DNA of 6,752 nucleotides from Modestobacter sp. (GTDB lineage: Bacteria > Actinomycetota > Actinomycetes > Mycobacteriales > Geodermatophilaceae). Of the stretch, positions 1 through 4,508 are shown piece by piece. The notes under the pieces were generated by a model. That model saw only the letters and a program-made list of their open reading frames with translations. It did not search any database and had not been told where the DNA came from. Each line of letters opens with the position of its first letter. Position 1 is the stretch's first letter. A program made the position numbers and the translations under genes. The DNA is taken from positions 1 to 6,752 of the forward strand of contig JAOPWO010000125.1 of the NCBI GenBank assembly GCA_025965635.1, written 5' to 3'.

Positions 1-498
1 CATCAGCGCGCCCTCGACGATCCCGTACAGCCGGGTGGCCCGGGCCACGTCGGGGTGGTCGGGCGTGCGGGCCAGGACGTCACTGGCGAACTCCCAACTC
101 GTGGTGGTGCGGGCGGTGCCCACGTAGATCTCCACCAGCCCGGCCGGGGAGGTGACCAGCAGCTCCACCTCGTCGCCGGCGCGCGGCCGGAGGAATCCCG
201 ACTCGCGCTGGTCGGGCCCCTCGACGCGCCCGTCCGGGGACAGCCGCCAGGTGCGTGACTCGTAGGTCAGGAAGTCCCGGCCGTCGTGGGCGAAACGCAC
301 CCACTGCCCGAAGCGGTGGTCGCCCCCGGCCCCGGCCGCCTGTCCCTCGCCGTGCCACTCGCCGAGCAGCGGGAGCACGGCGAGCAGTTCGTGGGCGACC
401 TCCGGCCCGACCCGGACGTCGACCGTGTCCTCGACCGGCAGCTCGGTCGACCCGGACGCCGGGCCCTCGGGCAGGCCCGGTGGCGTGGGGGCGGTCAT
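1..498 (-). CDS. Nitrobindin / FABP-like heme-binding beta-barrel protein (DUF1794, THAP4-like), 3' end outside window
   Basis: An open frame of 166 codons runs from ATG at 496-498 off the left edge with no stop. The protein has a Pro/Gly-rich N-tail (about residues 1-30) and then the family hallmark GxWxGxG, seen as GEWHGEG at residues 46-52. Further barrel strands follow: FGQWVRFAHDG, LTYESRTWRL, ESGFLRPRAGDEVELL, LVEIYVG, and the closing LYGIVEGALM at the edge. Family members are about 160-200 residues long, so roughly 25-40 C-terminal residues are missing, including the region that normally carries the proximal heme His. The known family (nitrobindins; Rv0813c and Rv2717c in M. tuberculosis) are small cytosolic barrels that bind heme and react with nitric oxide or peroxynitrite; fatty-acid binding was an earlier proposal. 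The start overlaps the stop of the 37-residue peptide gene by ATGA, so translational coupling is likely. Function here is inferred from family; the heme ligand cannot be checked. Confidence 0.9.
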   Translation of the reverse strand, partial: MTAPTPPGLPEGPASGSTELPVEDTVDVRVGPEVAHELLAVLPLLGEWHGEGQAAGAGGDHRFGQWVRFAHDGRDFLTYESRTWRLSPDGRVEGPDQRESGFLRPRAGDEVELLVTSPAGLVEIYVGTARTTTSWEFASDVLARTPDHPDVARATRLYGIVEGALM

Positions 499-608
499 CG
501 GGCGCGCCCCGCCCTTTCGCGGCGCGTCAGGCGCCACGCGGCGGACGCGCAGCCTCCCGCTGCCAGCGCGGTGAGCGCGACCAAGACCCAGGCGGAGAAC
601 AGACCCAT
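495..608 (-). CDS. Small single-pass membrane peptide, 37 residues, upstream of the nitrobindin-like gene
   Basis: ATG at 606-608 opens 37 codons ending in TGA at 495-497, and the stop shares ATGA with the next gene's start. The peptide is MGLFSAWVLVALTALAAGGC (residues 1-20), then ASAAWRLTRRERAGRAR. Residues 3-24 form one hydrophobic helix. All charges lie in the Arg-rich tail (residues 26-37), so the positive-inside rule predicts an outside N-terminus and a cytoplasmic C-terminus. The sequence around Cys20 loosely resembles a lipobox, but there is no N-terminal basic residue, so a lipoprotein is less likely. There is no good Shine-Dalgarno. Instead TACCGT (615-620) ends six bases before the ATG, as expected for leaderless transcription. 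I do not recognise a named family. The ATGA overlap, hydrophobic composition and promoter fit support a real gene; the role is unknown and possibly only translational coupling. Confidence 0.6.
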   Translation of the reverse strand: MGLFSAWVLVALTALAAGGCASAAWRLTRRERAGRAR

Positions 609-614
609 GCCGCC

Positions 615-620
615 ACGGTA
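615..620 (-). promoter_or_regulatory. Candidate -10 box for a leaderless transcript of the 37-residue peptide and nitrobindin-like gene
   Basis: On the minus strand TACCGT fits the actinobacterial TANNNT pattern. It ends six bases before the ATG at 608, so transcription would start at or next to the A of ATG. I see no convincing -35 hexamer 16-19 bases upstream. The same geometry occurs at the cysteine leader peptide (2311-2316). Confidence 0.35.
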
Positions 621-796
621 TCCGCGCGGTCGGTGCGCGGCGGTCGCTGCCCCGTCCGGGTGACCGGCGTCGCGGCGACGTCGGGGACGTCGGACGAGGT
701 GGAACTGGCCCGGTCATCGCTGGGCCCAGGAGCGGAGCGTCTGATCGGCGCAGCCGTGCTGGCCGGCTGGCTGGTCCGCTGGTGGCGCCGGACGAC

Positions 797-824
797 GCCG
801 TCCGCCGTCCGCCGTCCGCCGTCG
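797..824. repeat. Four tandem copies of GCCGTCC
   Basis: Copies lie at 797-803, 804-810, 811-817 and 818-824; the last ends in G instead of C. A 7-base unit in non-coding DNA is prone to slippage and could vary in copy number between strains. No function is apparent. Confidence 0.8.
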
Positions 825-839
825 ACGACCGCATGCAGA

Positions 840-871
840 CGGGCCCGCCTCCCCTGTGGGAGACGGGCCCG
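840..871 (-). terminator. Strong hairpin downstream of sseC, likely terminator of the cysA-sseC transcript
   Basis: The arms are 840-853 and 858-871 with a 4-base loop (854-857). In the minus-strand RNA all 14 positions pair, one of them as G-U. In the plus-strand RNA the same position is a C-A mismatch. That asymmetry favours a role for minus-strand transcription, that is, after sseC. There is no U-tract, which is common for actinomycete terminators. Confidence 0.6.
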
Positions 872-912
872 GCTGGCGCCCCGCCGCGAGTTCGCGGGGG
901 CGGGGTCAGGCC

Positions 913-934
913 GCCCGCGGGGTCCGCCGCGGGC
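913..934 (-). terminator. 8-bp GC hairpin just after the sseC stop
   Basis: GCCCGCGG (913-920) pairs perfectly with CCGCGGGC (927-934) around a 6-base loop. It begins 10 bases past the sseC stop codon, and the longer hairpin at 840-871 follows. The two may act together as a tandem terminator or as protection against 3' degradation. No U-run follows. Confidence 0.45.
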
Positions 935-944
935 AGGGGCCCGG

Positions 945-1238
945 TCAATCGATGGCGAGCGTCGTCTCGTTCAGGCCGACCACGGCCGCGACCCTGCGCT
1001 CGGCGCGGCCCACGGGGGCCAGCGAACGCAGCGTCCACGTGCCCGGCGCGGCGAAGAACCGGAACTCACCCTCCGGGCTGGTCACCACCTCGGCGGTGAA
1101 CTCGTCGGTCTCGTCGAGCAGCCGGACGTAGGCGCCGGCGACGGGGGCGCCGTCGTGCCACACCGACCCCTGGATCACCGTCTGCGTGCTCAGGTCGATG
1201 CCGTCGAGGACACCGCCCTGCTTGGGGGCTCCGCACAT
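945..1238 (-). CDS. sseC: DUF1416 protein, SseC-like sulfurtransferase partner
   Basis: A 97-residue protein from ATG at 1236-1238 to TGA at 945-947. It opens with MCGAPKQGG, the family's conserved N-terminus with Cys2 and PKQG. A short Ig-like or carboxypeptidase-regulatory-like beta domain follows: TVIQGSVWHDGAPVAGAYVR, then LLDETDEFTAEV, EGEFRFFAAPGTWTLRSL, and the end at AAVVGLNETTLAID. Mycobacterial SseC is about 100 residues, so this is full length. The biochemical role of DUF1416 is not established. It is almost always the gene after the CysA rhodanese, and here only six bases separate it from the cysA stop, so the two are co-transcribed and the product probably acts with CysA in sulfur transfer. 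The conserved Cys2 would suit a sulfur-carrying role, but that is inference. AGTGAG, overlapping the cysA stop, is the nearest candidate RBS. Confidence 0.9.
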   Translation of the reverse strand: MCGAPKQGGVLDGIDLSTQTVIQGSVWHDGAPVAGAYVRLLDETDEFTAEVVTSPEGEFRFFAAPGTWTLRSLAPVGRAERRVAAVVGLNETTLAID

Positions 1239-1244
1239 GTCAGC

Positions 1245-2072
1245 TCACTTCTCGATCGGGACGCCGACGAGCGAGCCGTACTCGACCCAGCTGCCGTCGT
1301 AGTTCTTGACGTCGGGCTTGCCGAGCAGCTCGCGCAGCACGAACCAGGTGTGGCTCGAGCGCTCACCGATGCGGCAGTAGGCGATGGTGGCCAAGCTGTC
1401 GTCGTAGCCCTGCTCGTCGTAGAGGGCGGCGAGCTGCTCGTCGGACTTGAACGTGCCGTCCTCGTTGGCTGTCTTGCTCCACGGGATGTTCTTGGCCGTG
1501 GGGACGTGCCCGCCCTTCTGCGCCATCTCCTGCGGCAGGTGCGCCGGGGCCAGGATCTTTCCGGTGAACTCGTCGGGCGAGCGGACGTCGATGAGGTTCT
1601 TGCTACCGATCGAGGCCACCACCTCGTCGCGGAAGGCGCGGATCGAAAGGTCGGGCTCGCTGGCCTTGTACTGGGTGGCCGGGCGCTCCACCGGGTCCTT
1701 GGACAGCGGACGGCCGTCGAGCTCCCACTTCTTGCGGCCACCGTCGACCAGCTTGACGCTCTGGTGGCCGTACAGCTTGAAGTACCAGTACGCGTACGCG
1801 GCGAACCAGTTGTTGTTGCCGCCGTAGATCACCACGGTGTCGTCGTTGCTGATGCCGCGTGCGGACAGCAGCTGCTCGAACGCCTCGCGGCCGACGAAGT
1901 CGCGGCGCAGCGGGTCCTGCAGGTCCTTCCGCCAGTCCAGCTTGACGGCACCCTCGAGGTGACCGCCGTCGTAGGCGCTGGTGTCCTCGTCGACCTCGAC
2001 GAAGACGAGGCCGGGGTCACCGAGGTGCTCCTGGGCCCAGTCGGCTGTGACCAGTACGTCGCTTCGGCTCAT
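1245..2072 (-). CDS. cysA: Thiosulfate sulfurtransferase (tandem-domain rhodanese)
   Basis: A cytosolic enzyme that moves sulfane sulfur from thiosulfate to cyanide or a thiol acceptor through a Cys persulfide. It has 275 residues, matching the 277 of mycobacterial CysA2. The N-terminal rhodanese domain (about 5-125) includes GHLEGA at 38-42 and GGNNNWFAAY, without a catalytic Cys. The C-terminal domain (about 145-272) has IDVRSPDEF at 161-169 and the active loop CRIGERS at 233-239, so Cys233 is the catalytic residue. The end GSWVEYGSLVGVPIEK is typical of the actinobacterial family. The frame stays open up to 2147, but the start at 2070-2072 (MSRSDVLV) is chosen because GGAGGAA lies 8 bases upstream and the family begins here. 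It is co-transcribed with sseC. The 157-base leader and Cys-containing leader peptide upstream suggest control by cysteine supply. The tandem rhodanese fold is also shared by 3-mercaptopyruvate sulfurtransferases, but the CRIGERS loop fits thiosulfate enzymes. Confidence 0.95.
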   Translation of the reverse strand: MSRSDVLVTADWAQEHLGDPGLVFVEVDEDTSAYDGGHLEGAVKLDWRKDLQDPLRRDFVGREAFEQLLSARGISNDDTVVIYGGNNNWFAAYAYWYFKLYGHQSVKLVDGGRKKWELDGRPLSKDPVERPATQYKASEPDLSIRAFRDEVVASIGSKNLIDVRSPDEFTGKILAPAHLPQEMAQKGGHVPTAKNIPWSKTANEDGTFKSDEQLAALYDEQGYDDSLATIAYCRIGERSSHTWFVLRELLGKPDVKNYDGSWVEYGSLVGVPIEK

Positions 2073-2229
2073 GTGTGGTGTTCCTCCATCGATCGTCCGT
2101 GGATGTGCGGGAAAGTTGTCGGTGCTCGGGGAACCGGTGGCCACCACGGTCGCCGCACCCCGGCGGTACGGGCGGCGGGAAGGACCTCGGGACGGCGGGA
2201 CGGCGCGTTCCGGGACGGGAAGTCGTCCC
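2073..2229 (-). promoter_or_regulatory. Structured 5' leader between the Cys leader peptide and cysA, candidate attenuator
   Basis: In minus-strand RNA, GGGACG (2229-2224) directly follows the leader-peptide stop. It can pair with CGTCCC at 2217-2212 (6 bp, 6-base loop), or with further copies at 2202-2197 and 2194-2189. Such mutually exclusive hairpins are what a translation-sensed switch needs. A second possible stem, CGCCGC with GCGGCG, lies farther down (about 2150-2180), and GGTGGCCACC (2136-2145) is self-complementary. I see no classical terminator with a U-run, so control of cysA translation or Rho-type termination is more likely than intrinsic termination. Confidence 0.45.
2081..2087 (-). 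promoter_or_regulatory. Ribosome binding site of cysA
   Basis: On the minus strand GGAGGAA stands 8 bases before ATG at 2072. It fixes the start over the longer in-frame extension to 2147. It is the best Shine-Dalgarno on the minus strand of the window, which makes it a natural target for masking by leader RNA structure. Confidence 0.8.
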
Positions 2230-2304
2230 TCAGGAGGTCGGACAGAGCGTGCTGCCGACGCGGCACAGGTCGACTGTGCGGCGCGAGGTCAGCAGGGTGC
2301 CCAC
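2230..2304 (-). CDS. Leader peptide of the cysA-sseC operon, 24 residues, two Cys codons (cysteine-responsive attenuator type)
   Basis: GTG at 2302-2304 starts 24 codons ending in TGA at 2230-2232. The product begins MGTLLTSRRTVDLCRV (residues 1-16) and ends GSTLCPTS. The core SRRxVDLCRV and the second Cys near the end match the short 'putative leader peptides' found before sulfur-assimilation genes in many actinomycetes; this is my recognition, not a database hit. Polycysteine leaderless ORFs upstream of cysA2-type operons have been described as cysteine-responsive attenuators in mycobacteria. Cys14 is TGC and Cys21 is TGT. TACTCT (2311-2316) ends six bases before the GTG, so the transcript probably begins at the start codon without a leader. 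A ribosome slowed at Cys21 would have its leading edge near the first hairpin arm (2229-2224). The peptide itself probably has no function; its translation is the sensor. Confidence 0.75.
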   Translation of the reverse strand: MGTLLTSRRTVDLCRVGSTLCPTS

Positions 2305-2310
2305 GGCCGA

Positions 2311-2316
2311 AGAGTA
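2311..2316 (-). promoter_or_regulatory. -10 box of the leaderless promoter for the leader peptide and cysA-sseC
   Basis: TACTCT on the minus strand matches TANNNT. It ends six bases before GTG (2304), placing the transcription start at the start codon. It lies 5 bases past the thiX stop, so any -35 contact would fall inside the 3' end of thiX. No good TTGAC-like hexamer is visible there. The promoter separates cysA-sseC regulation from thiX. Confidence 0.5.
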
Positions 2317-2321
2317 ACCGA

Positions 2322-2678
2322 TCAGCTGGGCACCTCCGTCCGGCCACCCGTCATGGCGTCCACGACCGCGGTCAGCTCGGGCAGTGGAGGCGCCCCGTCG
2401 GCGCGCCGCACGACCGCGCCGGCGCGGTCGACGTAGAGCAGGGTGGGCGTGCGCCGGACCCCCAGCGCGCGGACCGCCTCCAGGTGGCTCTCGGCGTCCA
2501 CGTGCACGTGGGCGATCCACGGTCGGCTGGTCTGCAGCTGCTGGAGCCGGGCGCGCGTCGCGCGGCACGGACCGCAGAAGGCGGTGGAGAACTGCACCAC
2601 GGTGAGGTCGGCGTCCCCGGGGCGGACGCCGAGCCCCGCCAGGACGGCGAGCGTCGTGTCGTCCCTGATGTCGCCCAC
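2322..2678 (-). CDS. thiX: Thioredoxin-fold protein, ThiX-like
   Basis: A 118-residue protein from GTG at 2676-2678 to TGA at 2322-2324. The thioredoxin fold is clear: beta strand DLTVVQFSTAF, active site CGPC at 35-38 followed by the helix RATRARLQQLQ, strand WIAHVHVDAE, then GVRRTPTLLYVD with the cis-proline at Pro78, and a C-terminal helix LPELTAVVDAM. The active site and cis-Pro are intact, so it should be redox active. There is no signal peptide or membrane segment, so it is cytosolic. It is the counterpart of mycobacterial ThiX (Rv0816c by position). Its substrate is unknown; the setting next to a rhodanese suggests reduction of persulfides or disulfides in sulfur transfer, which is inference. 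GGGTGAG just upstream of the GTG is a weak RBS. A perfect hairpin (2692-2723) separates it from lmeA. Confidence 0.9.
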   Translation of the reverse strand: MGDIRDDTTLAVLAGLGVRPGDADLTVVQFSTAFCGPCRATRARLQQLQTSRPWIAHVHVDAESHLEAVRALGVRRTPTLLYVDRAGAVVRRADGAPPLPELTAVVDAMTGGRTEVPS

Positions 2679-2691
2679 GTCTCACCCAACC

Positions 2692-2723
2692 GGCCTGCCG
2701 CGCGGGGCATTCCGCGGCAGGCC
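2692..2723 (-). terminator. Perfect 11-bp hairpin between lmeA and thiX
   Basis: GGCCTGCCGCG (2692-2702) pairs with CGCGGCAGGCC (2713-2723) around a 10-base loop. It starts 11 bases after the lmeA stop and ends 13 bases before the thiX GTG. It could be a partial terminator that reduces thiX expression or an mRNA processing or stability element. No U-tract follows. Confidence 0.55.
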
Positions 2724-2734
2724 ATCCGCCGGGC

Positions 2735-3424
2735 TCAGCCGCGGAGCACCGTGCCGGTCGCCTCGACGGCCACGTGCACCCCGTCCGGTGCGGCACGGAC
2801 CCCGGTGAGCTGGAGCCCGAAGGGCAGCGCCGGGACGGGGTAGCGGAAGTCGAGCAGGTCCGCCGCCCGGTCCACCACGGCGTCCGGGACGTCGACCCCC
2901 GCGGCGGCGGCCTCGTCGACGTCGACCACCAGGTCCTGGCCGGCCAGGCCCACCGTGCCGGCCGCGGTCAGCGGGAAGTCGCGGCCCAGCACCTGCACGG
3001 TGCGGGTCACCCGCACGCCGCCGCCCTCGGGGGCCAGGGTGGTCCCGCCGGGCAGCTGGGCGGCCAGCAGCGCGTAGGACAGCGTGGCCGCCCCGTCGAT
3101 CCGGTCGACCGGCACCTCCTGCACCGACCCGGAGAGGGCGTCGGCGAGGGGCAGCTGCACCCCGCGCAACGACACGTCGGCCGTCGTCCCGGCCGGCTGG
3201 CCGAGCTGCTCGGCGGTGAGCGACACCCGCACCTCGTCGTAGCGGCCGCGCAGGGCCTGGGTGAGGAACGGGAAGCCGGTGATGTCGACGCTGGGCGGGC
3301 CGGCCAGGCCGCCGCGCTGGGCGACCTGCGCGGCCACCCGTTCCTCGGCGATGCCCTCCCCCACCCGGTCGGCCACCACCGCGGCGCCGAGCAGCAGCAC
3401 GACCAGGACCAGGAGTGCCTTCAT
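2735..3424 (-). CDS. lmeA: LmeA-like phospholipid-binding envelope protein (DUF2993)
   Basis: A 229-residue protein from ATG at 3422-3424 to TGA at 2735-2737. Residues 1-18 (MKALLVLVVLLLGAAVVA) are a short signal or anchor helix. A DUF2993 domain then spans to the end, with the typical DITGFPFLTQALRGRYDEV at 47-65, a central LRGVQLPL, and the C-terminal RYPVPALPFGLQLTGVRAA followed by DGVHVAVEATG. The mycobacterial member at the same position (Rv0817c, MSMEG_5785, LmeA) binds phosphatidylinositol species and is needed for normal lipomannan elongation. That role is carried over by homology and context only. The protein should lie on the outer face of the membrane. The upstream membrane-protein gene ends 11 bases before this start, so the two form one transcript. 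RBS is weak, consistent with coupling. Confidence 0.85.
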   Translation of the reverse strand: MKALLVLVVLLLGAAVVADRVGEGIAEERVAAQVAQRGGLAGPPSVDITGFPFLTQALRGRYDEVRVSLTAEQLGQPAGTTADVSLRGVQLPLADALSGSVQEVPVDRIDGAATLSYALLAAQLPGGTTLAPEGGGVRVTRTVQVLGRDFPLTAAGTVGLAGQDLVVDVDEAAAAGVDVPDAVVDRAADLLDFRYPVPALPFGLQLTGVRAAPDGVHVAVEATGTVLRG

Positions 3425-3435
3425 CGCCGCGACCG

Positions 3436-4257
3436 TCAGGTGCCGGCGTAGAGGGCCAGCGCGTAGGCCGCCGGCGCCGCGGCCGCGAGCGGCAGCACCG
3501 CCTGGACCACCGCCAGCGCCCAGCGGCGCTGCGCGCGTTCGGACACGACGTAGGAGGCCCCGAGCCCGGTGAGTGCGGCCACCGCACCGAGCACCGTGCC
3601 GGACGCGATGGCGGTGAGCGCGTCGAGCAGGCTGCCGGCCCCCTGGCGGAGCACGGCGATCCCGATGCCGGCCAGCACGGCCAGCACCACGCCGAGCAGC
3701 CCGCGCGGCACCCCGTGGGCGATCTGCGGCCGGGGCAGCACCAGGTCGACGAGGTGGCCGACGACCAGCGCGCCCCCGACGACGAGCACGGCGGTCGTCG
3801 CGAGCTCCAGCCCGCCGTCCAGCCGGCCCACCGTCAGCAGCACGCTCAGCGCGCAGACCGAGCAGATCAGCAGCACCACCCCGGCCAGCGACGCGACCAG
3901 GTAGCGGCGGGGCGCCGGGCGGACCATCTGGTGCACCACGGCGGCGAGGAACGCCAGGCCGAGCACGACGAGCAGCGAGTCCAGCCGGGCCCGTCCGGGC
4001 AGCAGCAGCGCGGCGTCGGCGCCCGCCGCCGCCGCGAGCCCCAGCGCGAGCGAGCCGAGGAAGCCACGGATCCCGGTGGCGACGACCCACGCGGCGACCA
4101 GCGCGACCTGGACGGCGCCGACGGCGACGAGCAGCCCGGCCTGCTGCCCCAGGGCCGGCAGGCCCGCCAGCAGCGCCGTCGTGACCAGGACCGCGCCGAC
4201 GGCGGGCAGGTGGTGGGCGCGGGGGGACAGTTCGTTCTCCAGCACGGCCGCGGTCAC
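3436..4257 (-). CDS. Polytopic membrane protein of unknown function, upstream of lmeA
   Basis: A 273-residue protein from GTG at 4255-4257 to TGA at 3436-3438; no other start lies in frame nearby upstream. About eight or nine hydrophobic helices are visible, roughly at 18-36, 40-61, 64-84, 92-110, 118-143, 151-174, 185-203, 211-236 and 246-271. Loops are short and carry few charges: GRARLD (88-93), RPAPRR (113-118), PRPQIAHGVPRG (175-186) and SERAQRRW (239-246). I recognise no catalytic motif and no named family. As far as I recall, M. tuberculosis has no gene here between lmeA and glnR, so this is a lineage-specific insertion or a loss in mycobacteria. The 11-base gap to lmeA predicts co-transcription and suggests an envelope or lipid-related job, perhaps transport of a lipid-linked sugar or support of LmeA; that is inference. 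It is divergent from glnR. Confidence 0.8.
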   Translation of the reverse strand: MTAAVLENELSPRAHHLPAVGAVLVTTALLAGLPALGQQAGLLVAVGAVQVALVAAWVVATGIRGFLGSLALGLAAAAGADAALLLPGRARLDSLLVVLGLAFLAAVVHQMVRPAPRRYLVASLAGVVLLICSVCALSVLLTVGRLDGGLELATTAVLVVGGALVVGHLVDLVLPRPQIAHGVPRGLLGVVLAVLAGIGIAVLRQGAGSLLDALTAIASGTVLGAVAALTGLGASYVVSERAQRRWALAVVQAVLPLAAAAPAAYALALYAGT

Positions 4258-4454
4258 CGCCCGATGCTCGCAGAGCCCCGGGCCGGAGCCCAGGCGGCCG
4301 CGCCGGTCAGGGTGTGGACGTGCTCGCTCGGGATGTCGTGAGCGGCTGTCGAGACGGCCGGGACGGCGACGCCGGACGACCGCATGCCGCCACTCGCCCG
4401 GGCACGGAGGGTGCGCTGCGTCACGACACGGCCGAAACGGTGGTACATGTCCGC

Positions 4455-4460
4455 TATCCT
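4455..4460 (+). promoter_or_regulatory. Candidate -10 box of glnR
   Basis: TATCCT fits TANNNT and would start transcription near 4467, leaving a leader of about 42 bases before the glnR ATG. The matching -35 region (about 4431-4437, GCCGAAA) is a poor fit to TTGAC. Confidence 0.4.
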
Positions 4461-4497
4461 GCAGTCTCTCGCTCGACAGCGTCGTCGACGGCCTCGT

Positions 4498-4503
4498 GAG
4501 GAG
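4498..4503 (+). promoter_or_regulatory. Ribosome binding site of glnR
   Basis: GAGGAG stands five bases before ATG at 4509 and supports that start. Confidence 0.75.
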
Positions 4504-4508
4504 ACGAC

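Larger units (their letters stand above)
609..944. other. Gene-free stretch between the nitrobindin-like unit and sseC
   Basis: These 336 bases separate the end of sseC from the next minus-strand unit. From left to right they hold the candidate -10 at 615-620, a stretch without recognisable coding (about 625-795), a 7-base tandem repeat (797-824) and two GC-rich hairpins (840-871 and 913-934). An open plus-strand frame crosses it but shows no family, start or RBS that I trust. Confidence 0.6.
4258..4508. other. Divergent intergenic region between the membrane-protein operon and glnR
   Basis: These 251 bases contain the glnR promoter and RBS at the right end. No TANNNT box with good placement is visible for the leftward gene, and no small gene is convincing. 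Around 4420-4446 lie GTCAC, GAAAC and GTACA words that recall GlnR-box halves, but their spacing is wrong. Confidence 0.5.

Noticed and set aside
660..800. Plus-strand GTG-initiated stretch reading like an amphipathic peptide (DEVELARSSLGPGAERLIGA, then a Trp/Arg-rich part)
   Set aside because: Third-position GC is fairly high, but there is no RBS, no stop for a long distance, and it degenerates into Arg/Pro-rich sequence across the tandem repeat and hairpins. Not enough to call a gene.
2069..2089. Six-residue minus-strand uORF (MEEHHT) ending at the cysA start
   Set aside because: Its ATG overlaps the cysA Shine-Dalgarno and it has no RBS of its own; it is most simply a by-product of the GGAGGAA sequence.
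2073..2147. N-terminal extension of cysA to 2147 (25 extra residues)
   Set aside because: The extension has no family similarity and would run through the attenuator leader; the RBS at 2081-2087 and the family N-terminus favour 2072.
255..2843. Very long (862-codon) open frame on the plus strand
   Set aside because: It runs antisense through sseC, cysA and thiX, all with clear families on the minus strand. Its product is low-complexity Arg/Gly/Ala/Val-rich without domains. Long antisense frames are expected at this GC content.
4420..4446. GlnR-box-like words GTCAC, GAAAC and GTACA upstream of glnR, suggesting autoregulation
   Set aside because: The GlnR consensus needs about six bases between GTnAC and GAAAC; here the gap is nine and the third word does not match. 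With the right six-base spacing only ACGAC precedes GAAAC.
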